DNA of 64,000 bases from Bacteroidia bacterium (GCA_025454875.1 JALONP010000002.1:62001-126000), one strand, 5' to 3'. Positions 1 to 9,351 are shown, counted from the stretch's first letter. The notes: generated by a model not told the origin, from the letters alone. Translations and numbers: made by a program.

Positions 1-1107
1 AATTTTTCCGCCATTAAACAACTCGTGGTTGGCCTCGTAACCCAGTTGGTAGTTCCATTTACGTCCAGGCGTGTTGTGCGAGAGTGTGCCTCTGCTCATG
101 GATGCAATAACCTTATTTGTGTCTTGCTCATAACTGAGTGGCACCATGGTTTCTTGTAGGGTTACCAAATTTTTATAATAGGTATTGCGCACACGGCTGT
201 AAATGTTAACAGCACCAACCATGTTAAGGTGAAAATGATTATTAAGTTTGGTATCATAAAAGAGCGATTGGCTAACACGGTTTGTGAAAAAATAAACATC
301 GCGGGCGAATACGGAACCAGGGTTAATATTGGGTTTGCCCCTGCTGGTTACTTTTTCGGTAAAGCCACTAATGGTATAACGAAGCGTTCCCTTTTTAAGT
401 TGGTACTTAATACCCAAATCAGCAAAATACTGCATTCTTGGTTTCCATGTTTGTTCACGGGTGGTATCAACTGGAGAAAAGCCATCAAAATAGTTGCGCG
501 CTATTTGTATGTCGGTGCTCCACTTCCCTTTTGCCATACCAAACTGCGTACTCATATTGTATTGACCAATGGATTCGTAGTAACCAGATACACCTGCGCG
601 GTAGCCAGTACCTGTAGCTTTTTTGGTAATAAGGTTAATGACACCACCCAACGCATCTGTACCAAAATTGACACTCATCGGCCCTTCAACCAATTCAATG
701 CGTTCAATATTGTTTAGGTTTAGTTGGTTTAGGTCAATAAACCCACCTTCGCGCCCAACAACCGGAACACCATCAATCATTATTTTAATGTTTTGTCCCG
801 AAATACCTTGAATGCTCATGCTCCCGCCCAATGCAGGATCATTTTGGATACGCACATTGAGTTCATTGGTGAGCACATCTTTAAGGTTGTTTGCCCCTAA
901 TAATTGAATCCTTTTGGCATCTATTACACGTACTTTGTACACAGACTGCGAAACGCTGTTTTCGCCATATTGGCCTGTTACAATCACATCATTAATAAGG
1001 TGTGTTTTAGCTGTTGTATCAGGCGGAAGTTGGCAGAATGCAAGCACGGGCCAAAAAATTACCATTACTAAAAATGGAACTTTATACAACCATCTACTTG
1101 CGTCCAT
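1..1107 (-). CDS. TonB-dependent outer-membrane receptor, N-terminal part (gene runs off the left edge)
   Basis: Reading the minus strand from the ATG at 1107 gives 369 codons open to the window edge. The first ~26 residues are a signal peptide ending near AFCQ. A TonB-box-like stretch (NDVIVTGQ) follows, then a plug domain with the typical IDGVPVVG and IERIELVEGP...GTDALGGVINLI motifs, and then the first beta-barrel strands. The family imports siderophores, heme, cobalamin or sugars across the outer membrane using TonB energy. No carboxypeptidase-like N-terminal domain is present, so it is a simple BtuB/HmuR-like receptor rather than a SusC type. It starts 18 bp after the stop of the HmuY-like gene, so the two are probably co-transcribed. 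Heme as substrate is inferred from that neighbour only. Confidence 0.9.
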   Translation of the reverse strand, partial: MDASRWLYKVPFLVMVIFWPVLAFCQLPPDTTAKTHLINDVIVTGQYGENSVSQSVYKVRVIDAKRIQLLGANNLKDVLTNELNVRIQNDPALGGSMSIQGISGQNIKIMIDGVPVVGREGGFIDLNQLNLNNIERIELVEGPMSVNFGTDALGGVINLITKKATGTGYRAGVSGYYESIGQYNMSTQFGMAKGKWSTDIQIARNYFDGFSPVDTTREQTWKPRMQYFADLGIKYQLKKGTLRYTISGFTEKVTSRGKPNINPGSVFARDVYFFTNRVSQSLFYDTKLNNHFHLNMVGAVNIYSRVRNTYYKNLVTLQETMVPLSYEQDTNKVIASMSRGTLSHNTPGRKWNYQLGYEANHELFNGGKI

Positions 1108-1125
1108 GCACCCTGCCAATTATAC

Positions 1126-2418
1126 TTACTGAATAACGATACGAGAAACCGAGCGGCTATTGTTTTGCGTAACTACAAGCAAGTACATTCCAGCTGGTAA
1201 TGATGCTACCGATACCCCATTGTTTGCCGCATCAATTTGTTGGCTTATCATTTCTTTTCCGGTAATATCTAACAAGGTTATTTGGGCAGTACTTGCGAGT
1301 TCGGTTTGGATGTAAACCATATCTGTGGCTGGGTTTGGGTATACCGAAACATTCGTGATTTTGCTTGCCGAAGAAAGTGAAGTAGGCACCTTGGTATATG
1401 TTTTTTCAAAAGTAATAACGCCTGTAGCACTTGTTGTAAGTCCTTTAAAAACCAATTTATCTTCACGTCCATTAGCCGCACGCACAAAATAGGATAACGA
1501 ATCAATAATGGTAAAATTAGGTTGACCCGGCCCTGGATTGATTTTCCAATCTGTTCCAATGGTATTGATATTTGACTCAAACAAATCAGCTACAGCAGAG
1601 TCAACTGGAATACCACGCACTTCCGAAACTTCAACAGTTGGATGGGTTAATGCACCTGTAGTAGTGGTAAATATGGTTGTGTTAAATTGGGTAATAAATG
1701 TTCCGTAACGTGTGAACAATACCTCCCAACTAGCGGCAGGCTCGCGGTCAATAACCGTATTGCTAACCATATTGTAATAAGCGAACAATTTACCATCGAA
1801 GTTTTGTTTAGAGATGGTTACGCGGTTGCTGTCTGTTCCATCTATATTGGCAATGGTAAATACCCATTGTGTGTCTTTTATTAAACTGTTGATGGTTAAT
1901 TTTTTAAATGCTGAATCAACGGTACGTGGTTGGCCGTTTACAGTAACTGTTTTTGTTAAACGCAACAAATAAATGGCTCCTTTGCCATCAATATTGTGTG
2001 AGGTCATGCTGTACTCTCCCCAGCCGTAATCAAAAGGATTGGATTGGTTGTAATCGCGGTTAAGTGCACCCAAATCCCAAGTAGTATCACTGTTGTGTGG
2101 ATTTGGCCAAGCAGCATAACCAGTAGTGTCGAAACTAGACCAATTGGTTTGAGCTGATTTGTATACTCGAACATTGCGTCCCTCATTTACCATAATGGTC
2201 GCAGCGCGCATGGTATTGGTTGGTGGCTGCGCTGCCCTTGTAGCAAAAGCAATATGCCAGTTATTACCTGCCACGGTTGCCACAGCCCCATTTTTCATGC
2301 TGTAAAAAACATCATTTACGTATCCTTGGCTCAATATAGCTGAATCAAGGATGGGGGTTTGCGCTACCACAACTGCACTTGCAAACAGCATGGTTAAAGA
2401 GAGTATTTGTTTTTTCAT
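1126..2418 (-). CDS. HmuY-like secreted protein with T9SS C-terminal sorting domain
   Basis: 430 residues. A signal peptide (about 1-20, ending VVAQ) has no lipobox Cys. The body has two blocks resembling the HmuY family: NWHIAFATR near 53 with a following NEGRNVRVY, and SWEVLFTRYGT near 230 followed by a TGAL...EV segment. The last ~75 residues are a type A T9SS sorting domain (NVSVYPNPATDMVYI, LDITGKEM, LPAGMYLLVV). HmuY of Porphyromonas gingivalis is a heme-binding lipoprotein that passes heme to the TonB receptor HmuR. Here the gene also sits directly upstream of a TonB receptor, which supports the assignment. The secretion route (T9SS rather than lipoprotein) differs. Family assignment is from motif memory, not a search. 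Confidence 0.7.
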   Translation of the reverse strand: MKKQILSLTMLFASAVVVAQTPILDSAILSQGYVNDVFYSMKNGAVATVAGNNWHIAFATRAAQPPTNTMRAATIMVNEGRNVRVYKSAQTNWSSFDTTGYAAWPNPHNSDTTWDLGALNRDYNQSNPFDYGWGEYSMTSHNIDGKGAIYLLRLTKTVTVNGQPRTVDSAFKKLTINSLIKDTQWVFTIANIDGTDSNRVTISKQNFDGKLFAYYNMVSNTVIDREPAASWEVLFTRYGTFITQFNTTIFTTTTGALTHPTVEVSEVRGIPVDSAVADLFESNINTIGTDWKINPGPGQPNFTIIDSLSYFVRAANGREDKLVFKGLTTSATGVITFEKTYTKVPTSLSSASKITNVSVYPNPATDMVYIQTELASTAQITLLDITGKEMISQQIDAANNGVSVASLPAGMYLLVVTQNNSRSVSRIVIQ

Positions 2419-2643
2419 ATAATGAATCTATTCTATTTTAGACACGCAAATAAACAGCACCCAATTGGGTTCATCTGCATGCTGTTGGGCGTTTGACGGG
2501 ATTATGACATAGCTTATTATTACTGATGTTCGTCAGTTTACCATGCTACTAAATGGCCTAATTGCAACACGTTAAAATTAACTTAGCGTATTCAAATAAT
2601 TGAATTCAAACTGTATATTCGGCAACTTAATAAAGATTCGTAC
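2419..2643. other. Divergent intergenic region between the HmuY-like gene and the YfhO-like gene
   Basis: 225 bp that must hold promoters for both directions. A short inverted repeat, ACTGA-6 nt-TCAGT, lies at 2522-2537 and could be an operator, but nothing identifies the regulator. A weak -7-like TATATTCG occurs at 2614-2621 upstream of the plus-strand gene. No gene was seen. Confidence 0.35.
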
Positions 2644-5118
2644 ATGAAACATCCGTTGATTCAAAAAGCACTTCCTCATTTGGCCGCCCTAGGCATAGCG
2701 CTTGCTGTGGTACTATTGTATTTTAGTCCGATATTGTCAGGTAAAGTACTTAAACAGCACGATATAGACCAATGGCGTGCATCACATCACGAAACGGAAG
2801 TTTTTCAGAAAACAAGCGGTGAACGTACCTTCTGGACCAATAGTGTATTTTCAGGAATGCCAACCTACTTAATTGGGCCCGAATACCGCAATAACTTTAC
2901 CTCAACCATTCAAGACTTTATCATTACAACATTTAAAAGCCCGGTTGATACAATGCTGATTTTGTTTATCAGCTTTTACGTATTGCTGTTGGTGTTTAAT
3001 GTAAACCATTGGTTGGCTGTAGCAGGCGCGTTGGCGTTTATGCTTTCATCGTTTAATTTAATCAATATAGATGCGGGCCACTTAACCAAAGGAAATGCAA
3101 TTGCCTACATGCCCCTAGTGCTTGCCGGAATTGAGATAACCTTGCGCAAAAACAAATGGCTCGGTGCTATTGTGACAGGCTTGGCTATGAGTTTGCAATT
3201 AACTGCAGGCCACTTGCAAATTACCTATTACCTGATGCTTATGATAGGCATATGGATGGTGGCAGAAATTGTGAGGGCAGTGATGCAAAAACAATTGGTT
3301 CAATTGGTTGTATGTGGATTGTTACTTACGGTTGCTGCAGGCTTAGGAGTGGCTACCAATGCAACGAATTTAATGGCCACACGTGAATATGGCGAATACA
3401 GTATTCGTGGAAAATCGGAGTTAACCCATACACCTGATGGTAAAAGCAACGAAACCGTGGCTTCGAGCGGACTTGATAAAGACTATGCTTTGCAATGGAG
3501 CAATGGAACAGCGGAGCCATTTACCTTACTGATTCCTAATTTTTATGGTGGTGCCAGCAGTGCTCCACTCAGTACTTCTTCAGAAACATATGAAGTACTC
3601 AAAAAAAATGGTGTACCCAATGCCAAACAAATTATTCAAAACATGCCGGTGTATTGGGGTACACAACCATTTACCGCAGGTCCAATCTATTACGGTGCGC
3701 TCATTTGCTACCTGTTTGTATTGGGATTGTTATTGGTAAAAGGTCCAGAAAAATGGTGGATTCTTACCATTTCGGCCTTAGCCATCGCTTTATCAATGGG
3801 TAAAAACTGGATGTGGTTAACCGATTTGTTCTTTTACCATATGCCTTTGTATAATAAGTTTAGGTCTGTAACCTTTATCTTAGCCATCACCCAACTTACT
3901 TTTCCATTCTTAGGTATTCTTGCTTTGCGTGATATGATGAATGGAGCCTTAACTAAAGCAACTATTCAAAAAGCTTTGCTTCGCAGCTTGTATATTGTAG
4001 GAGGTATTTGTTTGGTTTTTGCTTTAATGCCAGAGGTATTTTTCAACTTATTTGGTATTGCCAAAGGCGAAAAAATAGATGACTACTTTATCAGCATGGC
4101 CGATGCCCAATTGCCGGAATGGGTACGCGAAGCTTTGGTGAATGACCGTAAAAGCTTGTTGCGATTGGATGCTATACGCTCGTTGGTATTTGTGGTATTA
4201 GGCGCTGGAGCGCTTTGGTTTTATGTTGCCGGAAAATTAAAACAGCCCTATTTAATTGGAGCCCTTATTGCATTGATTGTGGTTGATTTGTGGCAAGTAG
4301 ACAAGCGTTATTTAAACGACAAAGACTTTACAGCCAAAAAGAAAAACGACCAACCCGTATTTGCCAAAACACAAGCGGATGAACTGATTTTGCGCGATAC
4401 ATCATTGAGCTACAGGGTGTACAATACTACCCAACGTTTGGATCAAGATGCATTTACCTCATACTACCACAAATCTATTGGTGGATACCACGGTGCTAAA
4501 ATGCGCAGGTACCAAGAGTTAATTGAGTTTCAATTGAGTCGCAATAACTTTAGCGTTATCAATATGCTCAATGTAAAATACTTTATTGTTGCCGATAGCA
4601 ACAACAATACATTTCCACAACTAAACTCCGAAGCTTGCGGCAATGCATGGTTTGTGCCAAGGTATGTTGTGGTTCCGAATGCGGATGCTGAAATAGACTC
4701 ACTAACACAGTTTAACCCTCGCGAAGTTGCTTATATTGATGCTCGTTACCAATCGCAGCTTAATGGCTTTTCGCCTGTAGTTGATAGTGCCGCCAGTATT
4801 GTGCTTACCAAAAGCAAACCGAACGAACTGGTATACCAAAGTAACGCAAGCACCGATCAAGTTGCTGTGTTCTCCGAAATATTTTACGACAAGGGTTGGA
4901 ATGTGCGCATTGATGGGGTGCCTGCTGAACATTTTAGGTGCAACTATGTGCTACGCGGAATGAAAGTACCGGCTGGCTCGCATACCATTACGTTTGCATT
5001 TGAACCCCAAGTAATTAAAGATGGTGAACGCATTTCACTTGTGTCATCTGTGTTATTGTATGGCGGATTGTTGGTTGTTGGTTTGATGGGATTTATTCCT
5101 AAAAAAAATAACGCATAA
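2644..5118 (+). CDS. YfhO-family multi-spanning membrane protein
   Basis: 824 residues. An N-terminal membrane segment is followed by a dozen or so hydrophobic helices through about residue 560, then a soluble C-terminal part of ~230 residues and a last membrane helix (SSVLLYGGLLVVGLMGF) before a basic tail. The C-terminal part contains INMLNVKYFIV and the FYDKGWNVRIDGVPA...NYVLRGMKVPAG stretch, which are characteristic of the bacterial YfhO family (GT-C-like fold). In Firmicutes YfhO glycosylates cell-wall polymers. In Bacteroidota the substrate is unknown. The gene stands alone, with a divergent gene upstream and a repeat-filled spacer downstream. Confidence 0.85.
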   Translation: MKHPLIQKALPHLAALGIALAVVLLYFSPILSGKVLKQHDIDQWRASHHETEVFQKTSGERTFWTNSVFSGMPTYLIGPEYRNNFTSTIQDFIITTFKSPVDTMLILFISFYVLLLVFNVNHWLAVAGALAFMLSSFNLINIDAGHLTKGNAIAYMPLVLAGIEITLRKNKWLGAIVTGLAMSLQLTAGHLQITYYLMLMIGIWMVAEIVRAVMQKQLVQLVVCGLLLTVAAGLGVATNATNLMATREYGEYSIRGKSELTHTPDGKSNETVASSGLDKDYALQWSNGTAEPFTLLIPNFYGGASSAPLSTSSETYEVLKKNGVPNAKQIIQNMPVYWGTQPFTAGPIYYGALICYLFVLGLLLVKGPEKWWILTISALAIALSMGKNWMWLTDLFFYHMPLYNKFRSVTFILAITQLTFPFLGILALRDMMNGALTKATIQKALLRSLYIVGGICLVFALMPEVFFNLFGIAKGEKIDDYFISMADAQLPEWVREALVNDRKSLLRLDAIRSLVFVVLGAGALWFYVAGKLKQPYLIGALIALIVVDLWQVDKRYLNDKDFTAKKKNDQPVFAKTQADELILRDTSLSYRVYNTTQRLDQDAFTSYYHKSIGGYHGAKMRRYQELIEFQLSRNNFSVINMLNVKYFIVADSNNNTFPQLNSEACGNAWFVPRYVVVPNADAEIDSLTQFNPREVAYIDARYQSQLNGFSPVVDSAASIVLTKSKPNELVYQSNASTDQVAVFSEIFYDKGWNVRIDGVPAEHFRCNYVLRGMKVPAGSHTITFAFEPQVIKDGERISLVSSVLLYGGLLVVGLMGFIPKKNNA

Positions 5119-5451
5119 TGGAGGTGATGAATGTTGAGTGTTAGGCGTTGAGTGTTAAGTTTTGAGTTTTGAGTGTTGAGTTTTGAGTTTTGGGTGTTGG
5201 CTATTGAATTGTAGATTCAGCTATTCAACATTTAATTACGCATTCTTACTACCCAATTCGTAATTGTTAACTCGTGATTCTTCTTCTGGCTTAGCGGGTG
5301 CAGCAAGGTACCGTGTACCGCGAAACACGCGCAGCGAGTGAGTAAAACGAACCTCGCTGAAGCCCCAAATATGCGATGGTATTAAATAATAAAGGAAGGA
5401 TGTTGACTACGCAGGCTTTAACGCTTGAATGATGCTTGTGGCGAGTGGCCG
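5119..5451. repeat. Intergenic spacer with degenerate GTTGAGT/TTTTGAGT tandem words
   Basis: 333 bp without a gene. From about 5127 to 5200 it is built of imperfect copies of GTTGAGTGT and TTTTGAGTTT. Around 5250-5275 it has CCCAATTCGTAATT, a word that recurs at 14770 and 16719. At 5310-5322 there is a small hairpin GGTAC-CGT-GTACC. These look like the low-complexity intergenic repeats common in Bacteroidota. No promoter or terminator is convincing. Confidence 0.6.
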
Positions 5452-6021
5452 TTATTTGCCTTCAAAAGGAATATCGATCGCATCGCCCCAGAGTTCTTCG
5501 ACACCATAGAATTCACGTTTTTCGCGCTGAAATACATGGGCTACCACATCAAAATAATCAAGCAATACCCATTCTAAATTGGTAAAGCCTTCGCGGTGGC
5601 GAGGCCATTCGTTGCTGTGTTTCACCACTTCATCTTCCACTGAATTAGCAATGGCTTCTACTTGTTTGTCGCTTTCGGCATGGCTCAATACAAAAAAATC
5701 GGCTGATGCACCTTTCACTAAACGCATATCCAAAATGCGAATGTCTTCTGCCTTTTTTTCAAACATACCTTGAGCTATCTGAACTGCAAGCTCAAGTGAG
5801 TCGGCTGCGGCACGTTTAGGTGTTTTTTGCTTTTTAGTGGTTTTCCGCGCCTTAGTTGCTTTAGGCTCGCTGTTGAGCAACGCATTCACCATTGCCTGCT
5901 CTAACTCTTTATCAGTTTTAGGAGTTTTAGCCACACGTGAAACCGTTTTTTTAGCAGCACTTTTTGCTCCCTTAGCCGGGGTTGATTTGCTGCGTGAAGA
6001 AGTTGCAACTTGTTTTTTCAT
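5452..6021 (-). CDS. rsfS: Ribosomal silencing factor RsfS (Iojap family) with a lysine/alanine-rich N-terminal extension
   Basis: 189 residues. Residues ~75-189 are the RsfS domain: LELAVQIAQGMFEKKAEDI, the SADFFVLSHAESDKQVEAIA block, EGFTNLEWVLLDYFDVVAHVF and a final FYGVEELWGDA, all diagnostic. RsfS binds ribosomal protein uL14 and blocks subunit joining when nutrients are short. The family is usually about 110-130 residues. Here ~70 extra residues at the N terminus are rich in Lys, Ala, Thr and Ser (histone H1-like), possibly RNA- or ribosome-binding. An internal Met at 44 would give a shorter product, so the real start is not certain. The gene is divergent from birA with a 68-bp spacer. 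Confidence 0.9.
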   Translation of the reverse strand: MKKQVATSSRSKSTPAKGAKSAAKKTVSRVAKTPKTDKELEQAMVNALLNSEPKATKARKTTKKQKTPKRAAADSLELAVQIAQGMFEKKAEDIRILDMRLVKGASADFFVLSHAESDKQVEAIANSVEDEVVKHSNEWPRHREGFTNLEWVLLDYFDVVAHVFQREKREFYGVEELWGDAIDIPFEGK

Positions 6022-6089
6022 GTATCAATCGGATTGTGCCAAGCACTATATTTGTGCGCAAATGTATAGATTTAGCTTGTAAGTTTTTA

Positions 6090-6824
6090 ATGCACCCTGT
6101 TATTCTTCAATCCATACACCTTACGGAGGTGACTTCAACCAACGATTTAGCTAAGCAATTGGCTGAGTCTAATGCTGCGCAAAGCGGTACCTGGATACAA
6201 GCCGACTCACAAAGCCAAGGGCGCGGACAGGAAGGAAATACTTGGGAATCGGGCAAAGGCCAAAATGTATTGGGAAGTTTATTGTGGATGCCACATCAAT
6301 TGGAGGCAGATAAGCAGGTGTTGCTCAATATGGCTGTTTCGCTGGCAGTGTATCAAACAGTTTGTGCATTTACACAACTGGGTGTGCGTATTAAATGGCC
6401 AAACGATGTGTATGTGGGCGATTCAAAAATTGCAGGAATTTTAATTGAAAACAGCATTCAGGGAATGTTTGTGAAACAATGTGTAATTGGCATTGGAATG
6501 AATGTAAACCAAACTGCATTCGAAAATACAAAAGCCACTTCGCTGCGGTTGCTAACAGGAAGCATGCAGCTTATTGATGAGGTTGTGCAGCAATTACACT
6601 TCCAACTCAATGTATATTTGCCCAAAGTGGCAATGAATCAGGCTACTGAAATCACAACGCAATACCATCGTTGTTTGTATCGCTTACATACCAAAGGATG
6701 GTTTGCTAGCAATGGCTCAACCTTTGAGGCTATGGTAAGTCATGTGGATGCACACGGCCGCTTGGCACTCGAGGTAGAAGGCCAAATTCAATTATTTGGA
6801 CAAAAAGAAATTACATGGATATAA
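6090..6824 (+). CDS. birA: Biotin--[acetyl-CoA-carboxylase] ligase, BirA without HTH domain
   Basis: 244 residues from the ATG at 6090. An upstream in-frame Met at 5982 would add 36 unlike-family residues overlapping rsfS, so it was not chosen. The enzyme activates biotin with ATP and attaches it to the biotin-carrier protein. Visible motifs are VTSTNDLAKQ, the adenylate-binding QSQGRGQEGNTWES (a variant of GRGRxGRxW), IKWPNDVYVG and SKIAGILIEN, then GIGMNVN. There is no N-terminal DNA-binding domain, so this is a class I ligase that cannot act as a repressor. The stop overlaps the coaX start by 10 nt, indicating co-translation. Confidence 0.93.
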   Translation: MHPVILQSIHLTEVTSTNDLAKQLAESNAAQSGTWIQADSQSQGRGQEGNTWESGKGQNVLGSLLWMPHQLEADKQVLLNMAVSLAVYQTVCAFTQLGVRIKWPNDVYVGDSKIAGILIENSIQGMFVKQCVIGIGMNVNQTAFENTKATSLRLLTGSMQLIDEVVQQLHFQLNVYLPKVAMNQATEITTQYHRCLYRLHTKGWFASNGSTFEAMVSHVDAHGRLALEVEGQIQLFGQKEITWI

Positions 6825-7561
6825 CAACAACATACATTGCAGTAGATGGTGGCAATACACGTTTAAAGTGGGGAATTTTTGGAGGAACACAACTGCTGCA
6901 TGCAGGTGCTTGCCAACCTGACGATTTGGTATTGTTACAAAACGATTTGAAACAACATAAACCTAGCCATGCCATTATTGCAAACGTTGGAAAACCATTA
7001 CCTGAGGTCAATGCCTTGTTAGCGCAAAATGCCTCATTGCATGTTTTTGGCCATGGTTCGCCCTTACCCTTTTACAATAGCTACGCAACCCCACATACAC
7101 TGGGAGCTGACAGGGCTGCCGCTGTTGCGGGCGCTGTAACAATCTACAAACAACAAGCTTGCTTGGTTATTGATATTGGCTCATGCATTACGTTTGATTT
7201 TGTAGATGCAGTTGGGACTTACATGGGAGGCGCAATTTCGCCCGGCATCAGCATGCGTCTCAATGCTATGCATGCATTTACCCAAGCATTGCCACAGCTT
7301 ACTTCAGAGCCTATTGAGGAGTTTGTTGGTAATACGACCGCTGCTTGCATGCACTCAGGAGCAGTGTTTGGAGCTGCAAATGAAATTGACGCTACTATCC
7401 AACGTTACCAGCAACGATTTGGTGCAGTAACACCGATTATTTGTGGCGGTGATGCGGTGCTCTTGGAGAAACACATCAAAAGCAGCATATTTGCGCAGCC
7501 ACACTTGGTTTTGTGTGGTCTTAATCAAATACTGAATTTACATGTTCAAACACGCCATTAG
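6815..7561 (+). CDS. coaX: Type III pantothenate kinase
   Basis: 248 residues, an ASKHA-fold kinase performing the first step of CoA synthesis. The phosphate-binding loop AVDGGNTRLKWG is near residue 10. The second conserved block is VIDIGSCITFDFVD, followed by YMGGAISPGISMR, and TLGADRAAAVAGA carries the catalytic Asp of the family. The length is typical. It overlaps birA upstream and the outer-membrane protein gene downstream (20 nt), which fits a birA-coaX-OMP-lptC operon. Confidence 0.93.
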   Translation: MDITTTYIAVDGGNTRLKWGIFGGTQLLHAGACQPDDLVLLQNDLKQHKPSHAIIANVGKPLPEVNALLAQNASLHVFGHGSPLPFYNSYATPHTLGADRAAAVAGAVTIYKQQACLVIDIGSCITFDFVDAVGTYMGGAISPGISMRLNAMHAFTQALPQLTSEPIEEFVGNTTAACMHSGAVFGAANEIDATIQRYQQRFGAVTPIICGGDAVLLEKHIKSSIFAQPHLVLCGLNQILNLHVQTRH

Positions 7562-8819
7562 GCTGATATTGGTATTGGCTGTTAGCCAAAATGTGCTGGC
7601 CCAAAACTTAACCCGCTCACCGTACTCCATTATTGGAATTGGTGATATGCACTTTTTAGGCACTGCACACCAATCGGCAATGGGCCAGGTTGGATTATCT
7701 ATGCGCAAGCAGGCTGAAATCAATATGCTCAATCCAGCCTCCTATTCTGCGCTCAAGTTTACAGTTATTGAAGGTGGACTCTTGTACAGCCAAGGAACGT
7801 TAAACACCAATACTGCAAGCAGTGAATTTAACAACTCTTCCTTTTCTTATTTTTCGTTTGGTGTGCCTTTGCATGCTAAAATTGGTTGGGGATTGGTTTT
7901 TGGATTATCTCCGTACAGCAATATTGGGTACAATGTTTCATCAACACGCACATATCCTGATTTTGTTGGAACCACACAAGTAGAAGGAACTGGAGGTCTT
8001 TCACGTTTCCATGTTGGAAGTGGTATCAAAGTACTGCCAAATGTATCTGTAGGGGTAAACATGTCGTACATCTTTGGGCAGAATACCATTGAGCAAAAGT
8101 TAATTATTCCGGTTCAATACAACAAATTTAACATTGCTGAAACCCGATCACGCAGCGTAAACGATTTGCAATGGCAAGCTGGAGTGCAATACCATAAAGA
8201 CTTGGAACTTGGGTCAAAAAAGGATAAGTATGCAATTGCCGCAGGTGCAACCTACACTTTAGCCACCAATTTAAATGGAAGTGAAGAGTACTTTATCCGG
8301 TCGATGGGTTTAGGCCAAACTACTGGAATACGCGATAGCATCGCTTACGAGAACAATGTAAGTGGATCTATCAGGTTGCCACAATCAGTTGGACTTGGGA
8401 TTTCATTTGAAAAAAAGGAACAATGGTGGGTGGGTGTAGATGCCAACTACACTCAGTGGTCTAGTTTTAGAAGATTTGGCGCAATCGACTCGCTTAAAAA
8501 TACTATTGGAGTAAATATAGGTGCCAGTTTTGTTCCCAATTCAACTGATTACAAAAACTACTTTAAACGTATAGAATATCGCCTGGGTGCTCGAGCAGAT
8601 AATGGCAACTTGGCTATTTTCGGTAACAATATTGCTACGTATGCTGTATCTGCCGGATTTGGATTTCCGATTGGCAAAAGCAAAACACGCATCAACCTTT
8701 CTGGTGAGTACATAACACGAGGTACAACTCGAGATGGATTGATTCGTGAAGATTATTTCCGCATTGTGTTTGGAATTAACTTTAGCGATAAATGGTTTCA
8801 ACGCTACAAGTATGATTAA
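7542..8819 (+). CDS. Outer-membrane beta-barrel protein, function unknown
   Basis: 425 residues with a signal peptide (about 1-20, ending VLAQN). The remainder shows alternating hydrophobic/polar strands with many Gly, Tyr and Ser, and ends in an aromatic-rich strand typical of outer-membrane barrels. The N-terminal part (GIGDMHFLGTAHQSAMGQ, NMLNPASYSAL) resembles the N-terminal hatch of FadL/OmpP1-like channels, which have NPA or NPG motifs. The exact family cannot be named. Its place between coaX and lptC is one I recall from other Bacteroidota. A role in lipid or hydrophobic-compound transport is inference. Confidence 0.75.
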   Translation: MFKHAIRLILVLAVSQNVLAQNLTRSPYSIIGIGDMHFLGTAHQSAMGQVGLSMRKQAEINMLNPASYSALKFTVIEGGLLYSQGTLNTNTASSEFNNSSFSYFSFGVPLHAKIGWGLVFGLSPYSNIGYNVSSTRTYPDFVGTTQVEGTGGLSRFHVGSGIKVLPNVSVGVNMSYIFGQNTIEQKLIIPVQYNKFNIAETRSRSVNDLQWQAGVQYHKDLELGSKKDKYAIAAGATYTLATNLNGSEEYFIRSMGLGQTTGIRDSIAYENNVSGSIRLPQSVGLGISFEKKEQWWVGVDANYTQWSSFRRFGAIDSLKNTIGVNIGASFVPNSTDYKNYFKRIEYRLGARADNGNLAIFGNNIATYAVSAGFGFPIGKSKTRINLSGEYITRGTTRDGLIREDYFRIVFGINFSDKWFQRYKYD

Positions 8820-9351
8820 GCAACGGTTGTTTTTAACTGGATGGATGCTGGTATTGCTTACTGCATGCACAACAGATACCGAAAAGGTAACTTTGTTGGC
8901 TGAACCCTCGCAACTGCCCGCTGAAACAGGTAAAAACATTTTAATTACTTATTCCGATTCAGGTTATACCAGGGCCAAAGTATTTGCACCTTATCTAGAG
9001 CGATACACAACCGATACCCGAAATGAAACGTTAATGAAAAAAGGAATCACCATTTATTTTTACGATAAAGAAATGAAGGTGGATAGCTACCTCAAATCAA
9101 AATGGGCAACACGTTATGACCGCGAGAAAAAAATGATTGCGCGAAACGATGTGGTAATGGTGAATAAAAAAGGAGATACGTTAAACACCGAAGAGCTAAT
9201 TTGGGATGAAAATACCCAAAGAATTTACTCTGATAAATTTATTCGCATCACCACTCCAGAGGAAATTATTATGGGTGAAGGTTTTGAATCCAATACTGCT
9301 TTTACCAAATACAAAATTTTTAGTATCAGGGGAACCATTCGTTTAGATTAA
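8812..9351 (+). CDS. lptC: LPS export protein LptC (lipoprotein-type)
   Basis: 179 residues from the ATG at 8812, overlapping the preceding stop by 8 nt. The longer reading from 8746 would only add residues from another frame of the upstream gene. A lipobox (LLTAC) places a lipidated Cys near residue 20. The body matches the LptC beta-jellyroll pattern: YSDSGYTRAKVFAP, ETLMKKGITIYFYD, ARNDVVMVNKKGDTLNTEELIWD and ITTPEEIIMGEGFES, ending KYKIFSIRGTI. LptC relays lipopolysaccharide from LptB2FG to LptA across the periplasm. Most proteobacterial LptC proteins are membrane-anchored, and the lipoprotein form is usual in Bacteroidota. Confidence 0.85.
   Translation: MIKQRLFLTGWMLVLLTACTTDTEKVTLLAEPSQLPAETGKNILITYSDSGYTRAKVFAPYLERYTTDTRNETLMKKGITIYFYDKEMKVDSYLKSKWATRYDREKKMIARNDVVMVNKKGDTLNTEELIWDENTQRIYSDKFIRITTPEEIIMGEGFESNTAFTKYKIFSIRGTIRLD

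Noticed and set aside
229-717. 162-codon plus-strand open frame at the left edge
   Set aside because: It is the antisense shadow of the TonB-dependent receptor, which reads openly on the minus strand with a signal peptide and plug motifs.
5982-6089. Longer N terminus for BirA
   Set aside because: The extra 36 residues overlap rsfS and do not resemble the family; the ATG at 6090 puts the conserved part at the normal distance.
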